A DNA stretch of 64,000 nucleotides, taken from the NCBI RefSeq assembly GCF_022179725.1, contig NZ_BPRC01000011.1, positions 1-64,000 of the forward strand, read 5' to 3'. The notes below the pieces were generated by a model that saw nothing but the letters and a program-made list of their open reading frames with translations, did not search any database and was not told the DNA's origin. Each line of letters opens with the position of its first letter. The stretch's first letter is position 1. Positions 1 through 8,525 of this stretch are shown here, in pieces. The stretch comes from Methylorubrum aminovorans (GTDB taxonomy: Bacteria; Pseudomonadota; Alphaproteobacteria; Rhizobiales; Beijerinckiaceae). Both the position numbers and the translations under genes were made by a program.

Positions 1-270
1 GGTGCCGCAGCCGAGCCCGGCCTGATCGGCCGGGGCCACCCTCTCATCCAGCCGCCGCCCTCGTCCGACCTGCACCCGATCCAACTCGACCGCGAGTTTT
101 TCAACAAAATCCGCCATGAGCGGACCGTCCGCCGGTTTGCCCGATCGATCGAGCAGTTGCCCGTAATCCCGCAGGGCCGGGCCCGCGCCGGTCCTGGCCA
201 AGAAGGTCCGCTGTTGCGAGGAGGGCTTGCAGGGGGCTTCGATCCCTGTCGAGAGGAAGCCCCTGTGCAT
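1..270 (-). CDS. hypothetical protein, runs off the window edge
   Basis: The minus strand is open from an ATG at 270 to the first base, giving at least 90 residues without a stop. It includes a plausible amphipathic stretch (MADFVEKLAVELDRVQVG). I recognise no domain. The frame is cut by the window edge, so length and function cannot be judged, and it may be a chance open frame in GC-rich DNA. Confidence 0.28.
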   Translation of the reverse strand, partial: MHRGFLSTGIEAPCKPSSQQRTFLARTGAGPALRDYGQLLDRSGKPADGPLMADFVEKLAVELDRVQVGRGRRLDERVAPADQAGLGCGT

Positions 271-544
271 CCCGTGGACTCCGCAGCGCAGCAGACGTCA
301 GTCGCCTAGCCTGCTCGCCACATGGAACCCGTGAAGCCTATCTCCGTCCGCCCAGACGTTGGCCCAGGCACGAGCTTGGCTGCCTCGAATCCTTCGTTCG
401 CCTATGGAAGCCAGATCCTCGGGCAGCCCTGCCCTGTCGTCAGGCCTCTGTATTGCAACCTCCGTAAAATCTGACAAGATGACAGCTCAACCATAGGTAG
501 TTGGATTCAGTATCGACCGAAGTTCCCCGCCTAGGGAGGACAGT

Positions 545-1511
545 ATGGAAAAGGAAGAGGCGCCAGCCGGTGACGGCGGCGGCAATAATCCCCCTTGCGC
601 TCATGAATACCACGTCGCCAGTGAGCCACCTTTTGGTCAGGTTTCCCCTGAGGCCAGCTTCTGGGATGAAGAACCGATCTTGCGCACGGTCAAAATCGGC
701 GAAGTCATCGAACGCCTGGGTGGTGTCAAAGAAATCGAGCGCAAGTGGCAGTTCAGCTGTCCCGATCCCACCCATGAGGAAATCGAGGAGCTGACTACGG
801 GCGAGTTTGGATACAACAACCGGTACAAGGAATTCACCAACAGGTATCGCGAAAACCGGCTGGGTGTGTTCCTTACCCATCCGGCTTTCGTTGCCAGGCC
901 ACCAGCTGGGACCGTGATCAACAACCGGATCATGACCGGCCGGCTGCCGATCGTCCGCAATGGTGCGGAACTCGCCTCGATGTTCGAGGCCGAGAAAACC
1001 GCCGTCTGGCACCAGCATGTGCTGCTGACGCTGATGGAAATGCCGGGCCAATTCTCGCTTCCTGATGGACGCGGCGGCCACAAGATCGTGACGGTGCGTC
1101 TCCGCGAAGTCATTTCCCCGGTTCGCCAAGCCTTGATGCAGGCGGCGCTGCATACGGTCACACTGAGTGCTCTGACGGCGATCTGGCGGTTCAAGTGGCG
1201 CAGGTTCCCGACAGACCTCAGGGATGAAGAGCTTCTGGTCGCTCGGCGTGAGTGTCCATCGGAGTACTTTGAGCGCATCAACAAGTCGCATCCCGGAAAG
1301 TACGATTTTCAGGTTCTTTTCGACTCGGAAATCCGCTTCAACGCGGATGGCGATATCCTCCGCAATATCGACGAAGCCAAGCGAGGGCAGCCCAACGCTC
1401 CCGATTATCTACCTGGTACGCCTCGGCACCCAGCCTTTGGCTCCGGCCACAGCACCTACTCCAAGGCGGCCAGTGAGATCATGAAGGTGTTCTTGCCGGA
1501 TTGCTGGGGGG
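545..1511 (+). pseudogene. vanadium haloperoxidase / PAP2-like protein, C-terminus lost
   Basis: The start at 545 has a good ribosome binding site (AGGGAGG just upstream). The protein keeps the phosphate/vanadate-binding signature of the vanadium-dependent haloperoxidase/PAP2 superfamily: a Lys/Arg-rich stretch (RFKWRRFPTDLR) and then the PSGHS-type motif in PGTPRHPAFGSGHSTYSKA. Family members need a further Arg...His motif C-terminal to this. Here the recognisable sequence stops about 15 residues after the GHS motif, near position 1511. The frame then runs on to 1798 only as antisense of the CBASS genes. I infer loss of the C-terminal catalytic part by an insertion or deletion. A haloperoxidase is the best guess; an acid phosphatase of the same fold is possible. 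Confidence 0.6.
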
Positions 1512-1738
1512 TCCCGGTGATGACCGGCGTCCCGCCGATCGAACAGATTCCGCAGCCGGCAGTCGGCGGGCAGAGGCGCCGTGCACGCGTCGATCACCAC
1601 GTGCGGCCCGCGATAGCTGCCGATGAGGATGCCACCCGCCTCGAGCAGGATCTCCCGCTCCGATACGAAAGTCTCGATCACGGCCTCCACCTTAGGATCG
1701 ATCTGGACGAGGCCGCCCTCGATCGTGCCCAGAATCAC
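1409..1738 (-). pseudogene. cap3: CBASS Cap3-like JAB/JAMM deconjugase, truncated
   Basis: A GTG start at 1738 overlaps the cap2 stop (GTGA). The first ~70 residues match the N-terminal half of JAB/JAMM peptidases that accompany CBASS E1/E2 proteins, including the catalytic Glu context LLEAGGILIG and the following beta-strand (PHVVIDACTAP). The zinc-binding H-x-H and downstream Ser/Asp part of the JAMM motif is absent. After about residue 75 the frame is antisense of the haloperoxidase gene and stops at 1409. Full-length Cap3 is about 150-160 residues, so this copy should be catalytically dead. Cap3 removes the cyclase from its conjugated target; its loss would leave Cap2 unopposed. Confidence 0.7.
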
Positions 1739-3423
1739 GCTCCACCTCCGCAGGCGGGACAGGCATGGACAGAGGTTGGACTGCCATCCTGCACCTGAAA
1801 CGCCCGGCGGCCATCGAGCGTGAGCGAGCGAAATCGATTGCCGGGATTGCCGTTCGCCCAGTCGATGGCGAGTTCGCAGGCGAGAGACGCCGCCGCGACG
1901 GAGCGCGACACCGGAAACGGCAGGTACTCGGCGTCGCCGCAACCGAGATTGGAAATGGTCTCGAGGCTGGCTCCCGGTCGCATGGCCCGGTGCCGAGGCG
2001 GGCCCGCAAGTTCGGGCTTGAGGCATTTCAGGCAGGCGCGTTCGGATTCACCCGTCAGGATGCATTGGGCGACCGCCCCGTTGCCCAGAAGCCAGACGTG
2101 GAGGTGGGGCGGGAAGGCGGGGCGGCTCCGAACTGCACGCTCGTTCAGGGCCAGGGACAGAGCTTCCTCGCCAGTCGCATCGATCACGAGATCGTAGCGG
2201 TCCCAGGGCAGCTTCTGCGTGCGCGCGTCGCCGGGATAGCCCTCGATGGCCAAGAGCGGGAGCTGTTCGAGCAGGAACTCCGCGCAGGCCTCCGCCTTGT
2301 TCCGCCCGAGATAGGGCACGCCGAGAAGATGCCGGCCGAGGTTGCCCGTGGTCAGCACGTCCGGATCGACCAGCGACAGATAGCCTTGTCCTGCCCCCGC
2401 TCCGCACTGGGCGAGCTGCTGCGCGAGAAAGCCGCCAATTGTACCGCATCCGATCAGCAGGATCCGCTTGTCGACGAGATTCCTCATGCTTCCCAGGTTC
2501 CGGCCGAAGAGATAATCGGCGTCGGCGCGGACACCGATGAAGCGGTCCAACGGCGTGCCCGAAGCTTGACGCTCCATCGCCTCCGGCAGCCTGCTGCGCC
2601 GGTTCTTCAGGAACTCCGGCTTGCGGAGGTGCTGCGGAACGGAGATTCGATAGCAGAAGAGGCCGTTCGGAGCCCTGACCAGGACGGTCGCCGAGAGGCA
2701 GTCTTTCGAACGCAATACATCCTCCAGCCGACCGACCAGAGCAGGTGCGGTCCGACGCAACCAGAGATTCAGCTCCGCCAGCGTCTTGGGTGGCCACGAC
2801 CCGGAGGCGGCGACCGTCACGGGATCCGGGACCGACACGACGATCACGGGGTCCCCGGACGGCTCGCCGCGCTGTACGCGCTCCAGGTCTGAAACCAGCC
2901 AGGATCTTCCGCTCGACACGACCAGAGCCGACGACCCGTCCTTCCGGTCGAGCGCCGCCGCCTGCAGCCGGGCTGGGCCGACATATCCGTCGGGAAGATC
3001 CACGTAGACGAAGGTGTTGCTCCAGTAGACCTGGAACTCTTCGGCGAAGTCGGCGTCCGATCGACCGCGGATCGCGTCTCTGAGAACCCTTTCCGCCTGA
3101 TCGAGGCATTGCAGGACGGTCCCGCCGGGATCGTATCTGTCGAGGACGACCGACCCTTTGCCGTAGTAGCAAATGGACCTGTCGAGACCGAGCAGGTGAG
3201 GCACGGCGCGAGCCGGCATCGGGTAGTCCGGATCGATGCGGATCTGCGGGTATTCGACGAAATCGATGTCGTCGACCCGCATCGAGATGGGGATCTTCAG
3301 AACGCTCGGATCGAGCAGTCCCACGTAAGCGGGACCGCCTTCGGCGTCGAACGCTCTCTCGAAACCGCGCTGCTTCAGCGCGTCGTGGATCAGCAGGCGC
3401 GACGCGGCTTTTCGATCAGCCAC
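1735..3423 (-). CDS. cap2: CBASS Cap2, E2-E1 fusion (ubiquitin-transfer-like)
   Basis: Cap2 primes type II CBASS by conjugating the C-terminus of the CD-NTase to a cellular target. The 562-residue protein has the expected order. An N-terminal E2-like domain carries a candidate cysteine near residue 85 (RSICYYGKG). A linker follows, then a ThiF/E1 adenylation domain with the nucleotide loop LLIGCGTIGG near residue 325, and zinc-type cysteine pairs (CLKC and CPAC). A cysteine in NLGCGDAEYLPF is a candidate E1 catalytic residue. The GTG start at 3423 overlaps the end of the CD-NTase gene by 8 bp and the stop overlaps cap3, so the three genes are translationally coupled. Domain assignment is confident; the exact catalytic cysteines are inferred. 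Confidence 0.88.
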   Translation of the reverse strand: MADRKAASRLLIHDALKQRGFERAFDAEGGPAYVGLLDPSVLKIPISMRVDDIDFVEYPQIRIDPDYPMPARAVPHLLGLDRSICYYGKGSVVLDRYDPGGTVLQCLDQAERVLRDAIRGRSDADFAEEFQVYWSNTFVYVDLPDGYVGPARLQAAALDRKDGSSALVVSSGRSWLVSDLERVQRGEPSGDPVIVVSVPDPVTVAASGSWPPKTLAELNLWLRRTAPALVGRLEDVLRSKDCLSATVLVRAPNGLFCYRISVPQHLRKPEFLKNRRSRLPEAMERQASGTPLDRFIGVRADADYLFGRNLGSMRNLVDKRILLIGCGTIGGFLAQQLAQCGAGAGQGYLSLVDPDVLTTGNLGRHLLGVPYLGRNKAEACAEFLLEQLPLLAIEGYPGDARTQKLPWDRYDLVIDATGEEALSLALNERAVRSRPAFPPHLHVWLLGNGAVAQCILTGESERACLKCLKPELAGPPRHRAMRPGASLETISNLGCGDAEYLPFPVSRSVAAASLACELAIDWANGNPGNRFRSLTLDGRRAFQVQDGSPTSVHACPACGGGA

Positions 3424-4543
3424 TCCGCGACCGTCCCACGACGGGGGCCGGCACCGTCTTCTTCGGATGGGCGTTGATCGAGGCCTGCGCCGCGACCGGC
3501 AGACTGACCTGATCGGGCCTGTCCGGCACGCGCTCGCCGAACGCGAGACGCATCAGGTCCACGGCACGACGCTTGTCGGAGCAGAATCCGACCGCCTCCT
3601 TCAGCCGGTTTCTCAGCTCCTCGGCCTTGGTCGCGGCGCTTTCCCGCTCCTTCGGCGACATCCGGTTGAGGTTCTCGCTCTTGCACGCAGGATTGGGCAT
3701 GTCGTTCCGAAGCATGGCCGGCAACCTCTCGGCCACGCTCAGGAGGCGCTCGTCCTCGCGTTTGGGCAGCGCCGTCGCCATCATGGCTTCATAGGCGGTC
3801 CAGGCGCAGGCCATCAGCAGAATCGACGAAAGATGTAGGTCGTCGAGATGATGATGGTCTCGCCATGCCTTGAGGAAACGGCAGTCGCGCCGCAGGCACT
3901 CGCCATAGAGATCGACCGCATCGATGAACCACTTGTGGATCTTCCGCGGGTCGGATTCCTTCCAGCCCTCTTCCCGGTGGGCCAGGAGGACTGCATCCGA
4001 GGGAAGCGCCTCCCAGTGATCCGGCGAGACCTTCGTGGCCGTCTTCCGGGCCTGTTGAGTCGCACGATCCTCCAGCTGCAGGAACTCGCGATCCGGGATG
4101 GCATAGAGCGGCACGTCGACATGCGCGTCGTCGGCGATCTCGAGACGCACGCAGGTCGGCTTCCTCACGAGCGTCCAGCCTTCCTCCTCCGCGAGATCGC
4201 CCAACGCGGCGTCGACGAACTCGAAGAACAATGCGGCAGCCCTGGACGGCCGCTCGCCTCTGACGAAGGAGAGGGGAAGGTAGCAGCCGTCGTCGAGATC
4301 CTTCTGCTGGCCGGGCGGCCATGCCGGATCGTTCAGCGTCCGATAGCTGCTGCTGCCCTGCGTGAAGAAACGGGGGCGGATCTCCTGTCCGAATCGGTCG
4401 CGACCCGCCCTGCCGAACTCCTTCCGTAGGTGCGCGCGTATCTTCGCCTTCGCCTCCCTGAGGAGGGTGGCGTCCGCGAAGAGATTTTCGAGGAAATTGT
4501 CGGAATCCGTCGTCGTATGGAGAAGCTTGGATACGTCCGCCAC
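3416..4543 (-). CDS. cdnA: CBASS CD-NTase (cGAMP/cyclic nucleotide synthase, DncV-like)
   Basis: This nucleotidyltransferase makes the cyclic nucleotide alarm signal after phage sensing. The polymerase-beta signature is visible: GS motif in TQGSSSYRTLND (near residue 62), the metal-binding DxD in QKDLDDGCYLPL (about residue 80), and a third acidic position in DDAHVDVPLYAIP. Length (375 aa), the spacing, and pairing with a patatin effector resemble DncV-type (clade A) enzymes, which make 3',3'-cGAMP. The product here is inferred, not shown. The C-terminus ends in a flexible Pro/Arg/Ser/Gly tail (VVGRSRSG), the part that Cap2 would conjugate. It is first in the minus-strand operon cdnA-cap2-cap3. 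Confidence 0.88.
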   Translation of the reverse strand: MADVSKLLHTTTDSDNFLENLFADATLLREAKAKIRAHLRKEFGRAGRDRFGQEIRPRFFTQGSSSYRTLNDPAWPPGQQKDLDDGCYLPLSFVRGERPSRAAALFFEFVDAALGDLAEEEGWTLVRKPTCVRLEIADDAHVDVPLYAIPDREFLQLEDRATQQARKTATKVSPDHWEALPSDAVLLAHREEGWKESDPRKIHKWFIDAVDLYGECLRRDCRFLKAWRDHHHLDDLHLSSILLMACAWTAYEAMMATALPKREDERLLSVAERLPAMLRNDMPNPACKSENLNRMSPKERESAATKAEELRNRLKEAVGFCSDKRRAVDLMRLAFGERVPDRPDQVSLPVAAQASINAHPKKTVPAPVVGRSRSG

Positions 4544-4660
4544 GCAGGACTCCTCGGCAGCTGCCGTTCCGGCCCATGTTCACATCTGATAGGGTGAGGA
4601 TGGTGCAGTTCCGGGAACGGATCAAGAACCCGGCGCTCTGTCAGGGAAGCTATCCACGCA
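4544..4660. promoter_or_regulatory. divergent CBASS promoter region
   Basis: This 117-bp gap separates cdnA (minus) from capV (plus), so promoters for both must lie here or overlap the gene starts. I could not pick convincing -35/-10 pairs. An AGGGAAG stretch about a dozen bases ahead of the capV ATG is the likely ribosome binding site. Confidence 0.4.
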
Positions 4661-5668
4661 ATGACGTTCCAGATCCTCTCCCTGAGCGGCGGCGGCTACC
4701 GGGGGTTGTTCACCGCGGAGATCCTGGCTCGCCTCGAGGAGCAGGCAGGTCGACCCATCGGCGGGTGCTTCGACCTGATCGCCGGCACGTCGATCGGCGG
4801 GATCATCGCGATCGGCCTCGGGATGGGCAGGACCGCCAGCGATATCCGAGATGCATTCCTTGAAAACGGTGAGGCGATCTTCCCGCCGCGTCCTTCGCCG
4901 CCCAAGGATAGGCTTCGCAGCATGATCGCCAAGTACCGCTGGTTCATCGGAGGTCCAAAGTACGATGGCGTCGAACTGAGGAAGACGATCGAAGCGATCA
5001 TCGATCCGGACGCTCTCCTCGGGGAGGCGCGGACGCGACTGCTCATCCCTGCGGTCAACATGACCGAAGGGCGCGTCCAGATGTTCAAGACACCGCACGC
5101 ACCTACTCTGCGGGTCGACCAGAGCCGCAAAGCCGTGGAGATCGCTCTGGCAACTTCGGCGGCTCCGACGTACTTCCCTCTCGCCAAGATCGGGAGCAGC
5201 TATTTCGCCGACGGCGGCCTGGCGGCGAACTCGCCCGACGCCTGCGCCGTGCACGAGGCGAGCCATTTCGCTGGGCAGAGCCGAGAGGATGTGCGGATCC
5301 TGAGCATCGGCACGACCTCGGCGAGATTTGGCTTGCCTGCTTCGCTAGGACGACGATTCGGCCCAGCCGAATGGCTTGCCAACGAGCGTCTCGTCTCGAC
5401 GATCTTCGGCGTGCAGCAGCAACTGGTTGATTTCATGATGAGCCATGAATATCGCGATCAGTATATCCGTATCGATGCGGAAACCTCGGCAGATCACGCC
5501 ATAGATGTCGGTCTGGACGTGGCCACCAAGGAGCGGAGGGAAACCCTTCAGGCACTTGCCGAGGGCGCCTACCAGCGGTTCTGCACACACCCCTTGGTCT
5601 TGAGCGCCCTCGCACATCGACCCGACCTGCCGGAGTTCGTGGGAACCACGGCTTCGGCCAGGTCATAG
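4661..5668 (+). CDS. capV: CBASS effector CapV, patatin-like phospholipase
   Basis: CapV is the membrane-degrading effector that the cyclic nucleotide signal switches on, killing the infected cell. The patatin catalytic set is intact: oxyanion loop GGGYRG (residues 10-15), nucleophile elbow GTSIGG (Ser44), and the DGG box with Asp184 (FADGGLAANSP). At 335 residues it has the usual size. No signal peptide or membrane segment is seen, as expected for a cytosolic enzyme that attacks the inner membrane when activated. The gene faces away from the cdnA-cap2-cap3 operon, whereas capV commonly precedes the cyclase on the same strand. The separate transcript would allow effector and sensor to be regulated independently. 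Confidence 0.9.
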   Translation: MTFQILSLSGGGYRGLFTAEILARLEEQAGRPIGGCFDLIAGTSIGGIIAIGLGMGRTASDIRDAFLENGEAIFPPRPSPPKDRLRSMIAKYRWFIGGPKYDGVELRKTIEAIIDPDALLGEARTRLLIPAVNMTEGRVQMFKTPHAPTLRVDQSRKAVEIALATSAAPTYFPLAKIGSSYFADGGLAANSPDACAVHEASHFAGQSREDVRILSIGTTSARFGLPASLGRRFGPAEWLANERLVSTIFGVQQQLVDFMMSHEYRDQYIRIDAETSADHAIDVGLDVATKERRETLQALAEGAYQRFCTHPLVLSALAHRPDLPEFVGTTASARS

Positions 5669-5970
5669 GAGCGTGACAGCCGGCGTCCCGGCCTTCGCGA
5701 TGGGACCGCATCCATCAACGGCAGAGTCGATGGTTTGTCCGACCGCGCCAGGGAACCATCGTGCTCGTTCCGGCGAAGGGGCAAGCGCAAGCGTCGCTTC
5801 GCGACCCCTCCACCTGCACTGCGCGCAGTGGTCCTCGGAACCCAGGTCGGCTCCGAGGAACGGTCTCCTACCGATCCCACCAAGGGACATTTCATGGGGA
5901 CCGCCGATGCATCGCTCTCTAGGCGTACCTAGCTCTATGGCTCTAAACACCCGTGTTGTAGAACGTTTTC
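5669..5970. other. intergenic region without a gene
   Basis: About 300 bp between capV and the FAD-binding protein. I see no coding frame with good composition and no clear terminator. The last ~40 bases are AT-richer and probably hold the promoter of the downstream gene. Confidence 0.4.
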
Positions 5971-7839
5971 ATGTCTGACAGCACCGCTCCGCTCGACGAG
6001 GACGCCCGCCTCGACTACGTCGCCCGGGAGATGGTTGCCGAAGCGACCGCTGCGTCTAGTCCCAATATCCTGTCCGCCAGCGGTTTCGCGCGCGAGAACA
6101 TCTCGATCTTGCACCAACAGCGTCGCGTTGCGAACCTTGCTTGGGCATTGTCCCGACTTCGGCGAGTGCAACCTGGTGACGTCGTCGCGATCGTTGGCGG
6201 CTCATTCTCCGGACTCATGCTCGCCACCATCTTGGCAATGGTGGACGATGCAATCGTCTACATCTTTGAGAAGGAAAGCAGTTTACTTCATCGCTTTCGC
6301 GACAAAGCACATCGGCACCTATCACCCATACTCAATTCCCGATCGCTCGGTAAGCGCTTTGATCCTCAGGGATCTGTTCCGCATTTTCGTTCGCCGATCT
6401 TCGCTTGGGAAGCTGGCAGCGCGACTGATGTAAGAGCAGAGTGGCTGAACGAATTCGCCGGCTATGATGACAGGCTGCCAATCTTTACTCTCGCGGGGCA
6501 TGAAGTGAGGGCGGATATGGTCCACCCTCGTCCGGATGGAGTGGATATCGATTTTTCCGTCTGTGATCCTGACTGGTCCTGCGTCGCGGTCGATCTGCTA
6601 ATTGATGCTACCGGATTCGGCGAGGAAGCAAATCCGCTCGACGTGCTGGACTTTAGCTACTGGGAGTCTGGCCACAGATTGATCTACGATCACCTTCCGA
6701 CGCCAGCGAAAGTGCTAATCTCTGGCTGCGGAGACAGTGGCGTGATTGAGGGCCTGCACTATGCCTTCGCCGACTTTCGCCATGAGTATGTAACCGCCCT
6801 CTGGCGTTCGCATTCAGGTCTGGAAGCACGCATCGACCTCGGCTTGGAAAACGCTCGGCTTACTTCGATCTTCGCCAGTGAGGAGCCGGAACGATACGGG
6901 GGCGGCATTCTTTCGGAGGTTGTGTGGTGGCTCGATCAGCGTCATTTCATGGAATTTAATCGGGCTCCCTGGCAGTATGATAACGATCCGTTTATTTCGG
7001 CGATCTATGAACAGCTTAACAACTTGATCAAGCCGCTCTATGAAGCGACTGGTGCCAGCGAACCCTTTGAAACAGCAGATTGGTCGGGTCTCGAAGCTTT
7101 CACGCTGTCTCTACCTCTCCCTGCACAGTTCGACATTCGCGAGTCCGTACGTCCACTTGCCGACGAAGTCATTAGCCGGCTGATCGACGAGCTGGCAACC
7201 TCAATTGATCTGCCGCAGGACTTCAATGAATTTACCGCACTGACACGCCCCGGGCTATCGATCACGATAAATGGGCTGATGCCTACGGCGTACACTAGAC
7301 AACTTTCGCCCTACAACATCTGGACGATGCGCTTGCTTCTAGCGCTTCCTGGAGTCCGTTATCGACAAGGTGCAATCGAGCAGGTGATGCGACGGGGCGG
7401 CAACCGTTTCGAGGCGATTTTTTCCGACGGAAGCCGCGACGTATTCGATCGCATTGTGACGCGCTACGGACCTGGGAAGCGCGGTGAGTCAGTAATCGCG
7501 CACCGAAACCGCCGCGACACGTTGAGCGGAGACTGGTTGCTTGTGGAAGTCGAGGCGGAAGTCTCCGATCCTCAGGACGTTTCGCAGCGGCGCATAGTCG
7601 ACCCGGCTCGAGCAGCGATCATAGATGGCCTGGCCGAACTCGACTCAAGACCTTTAGAGGCAAACACGCTCAGTAAGAATCTGGTGGCTCGTATCATTTC
7701 TCTCGGGCAGGGAAATTTTCCGCTGAACGATCCGATTTACGACGATCCCATCAGGTGGCTCGCCAACGAACTGAGGGCCGGTCGGCGCCCACATTACGGT
7801 TTGGACCGGAGGGCCAGAACGGCCTTGGTGCGACGTTGA
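5971..7839 (+). CDS. FAD/NAD(P)-binding protein of unknown function
   Basis: A 622-residue protein with an N-terminal dinucleotide-binding beta-alpha-beta fold: hydrophobic strand plus glycine loop in DVVAIVGGSFSGLMLA near residue 70, followed 20 residues on by the acidic end of strand 2 (IYIFEKES). A second Rossmann-like loop is VLISGCGDSG near residue 245. This layout fits the FAD/NAD(P)-binding proteins related to monooxygenases and HpnW/lycopene-cyclase-like flavoproteins, but the rest has no motif I recognise. No signal peptide or membrane segment. Its base composition is clearly AT-richer than the flanking host genes, suggesting recent transfer. It directly follows the CBASS locus on the same strand as capV, but a 300-bp gap argues against a shared operon. 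Confidence 0.7.
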   Translation: MSDSTAPLDEDARLDYVAREMVAEATAASSPNILSASGFARENISILHQQRRVANLAWALSRLRRVQPGDVVAIVGGSFSGLMLATILAMVDDAIVYIFEKESSLLHRFRDKAHRHLSPILNSRSLGKRFDPQGSVPHFRSPIFAWEAGSATDVRAEWLNEFAGYDDRLPIFTLAGHEVRADMVHPRPDGVDIDFSVCDPDWSCVAVDLLIDATGFGEEANPLDVLDFSYWESGHRLIYDHLPTPAKVLISGCGDSGVIEGLHYAFADFRHEYVTALWRSHSGLEARIDLGLENARLTSIFASEEPERYGGGILSEVVWWLDQRHFMEFNRAPWQYDNDPFISAIYEQLNNLIKPLYEATGASEPFETADWSGLEAFTLSLPLPAQFDIRESVRPLADEVISRLIDELATSIDLPQDFNEFTALTRPGLSITINGLMPTAYTRQLSPYNIWTMRLLLALPGVRYRQGAIEQVMRRGGNRFEAIFSDGSRDVFDRIVTRYGPGKRGESVIAHRNRRDTLSGDWLLVEVEAEVSDPQDVSQRRIVDPARAAIIDGLAELDSRPLEANTLSKNLVARIISLGQGNFPLNDPIYDDPIRWLANELRAGRRPHYGLDRRARTALVRR

Positions 7840-7920
7840 CTTTCGGGGCTCGCTCGTTGCTCAGCCACGGACCCCGCGGCCCGAGACCATGACGGCCTCA
7901 ATGTGCCGGCAGCGGGCGAG

Positions 7921-8270
7921 CTACTCCCGGAGGCCTTGGATCTCCGTCCTCGGAGCGGCACTGTGCTGCTCCAGCTGGACGATGCGGCGGTCGCGGCGGT
8001 CGGCTTTGGGAGTGGCCTCGGGCTCGTCCGCGGGCTCCTCCGGAGACTGAGCCAGACCGCGGGCGTCCACGGCTTCCTGTGGGAGCGCCTTGGCTGTCTG
8101 GTTCTTGTAGAGCGTCTGCCGGTCGAAGCCGAATGCGATCGCGATCGTCGGCAGGTTCGGGCGGCCGTTCCCGGTCGAGGCCGTGTCAAAACGCATTGAT
8201 CGTGGTCGCCAGCGTTTCCAGGCTGCTTCGGAGGTATCGGCTGCGAAGCAGGAGCCGCGGTCGGTCGGCC
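7921..8270 (-). pseudogene. broken HTH/coiled-coil protein of a mobile element
   Basis: The minus strand encodes RPNLPTIAIAFGFDRQTLYK (a helix-turn-helix-like segment) and then a charged, heptad-like end (RRDRRIVQLEQHSAA...EIQGLRE). This is the layout of the small accessory proteins commonly found next to site-specific recombinases. Upstream of the HTH the homologous-looking reading (SLETLATTINAF) is in a different frame. One extra base in the run of four A/T at 8188-8191 would join it to DTASTGNGRPNL. I therefore read it as a frameshifted remnant. No recombinase is adjacent. Confidence 0.45.
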
Positions 8271-8288
8271 CATGCGTCAAGGCTAGGC

Positions 8289-8525
8289 TGCCCGGATCAA
8301 TGCGGTGACAGCTTGGCCCGGGCTCGGCAGACCGTACGCAGCCATTTCTCGAATTTGGACGGAGCTCTCGGCGACAGGACCTGGATCGCCGGTGAGCAGC
8401 GATCCGTGGCCGACGCATATCTCTTCGTTCTCCTGCGCTGGTACGAGGATCTGGGGCTGAATCTGCAGCATTTCGAGAATCTATCGAGAGTGTTTGATTG
8501 TCGGCGGGGGGATCCTCAGGTTGCG
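8289..8525 (+). pseudogene. glutathione S-transferase C-terminal domain remnant
   Basis: An isolated stretch reads LARARQTVRSHFSNLDGALG, followed by TWIAGEQRSVADAYLFVLLR and WYEDLGLNLQHFENLSRV. This is the typical alpha-helical C-terminal domain of bacterial GSTs, with the conserved S-[IV]-A-D-[AI]-Y capping motif as SVADAYLF. The thioredoxin-like N-terminal half is missing upstream, and the frame loses similarity after about 8500. It is a decayed fragment that lies in a stretch with no intact gene. Confidence 0.6.

Noticed and set aside
545..1798. Reading the 417-codon plus-strand frame as one intact protein
   Set aside because: The last ~95 codons are antisense of cap3/cap2 and have lost the family character, so the protein is treated as truncated near 1511.
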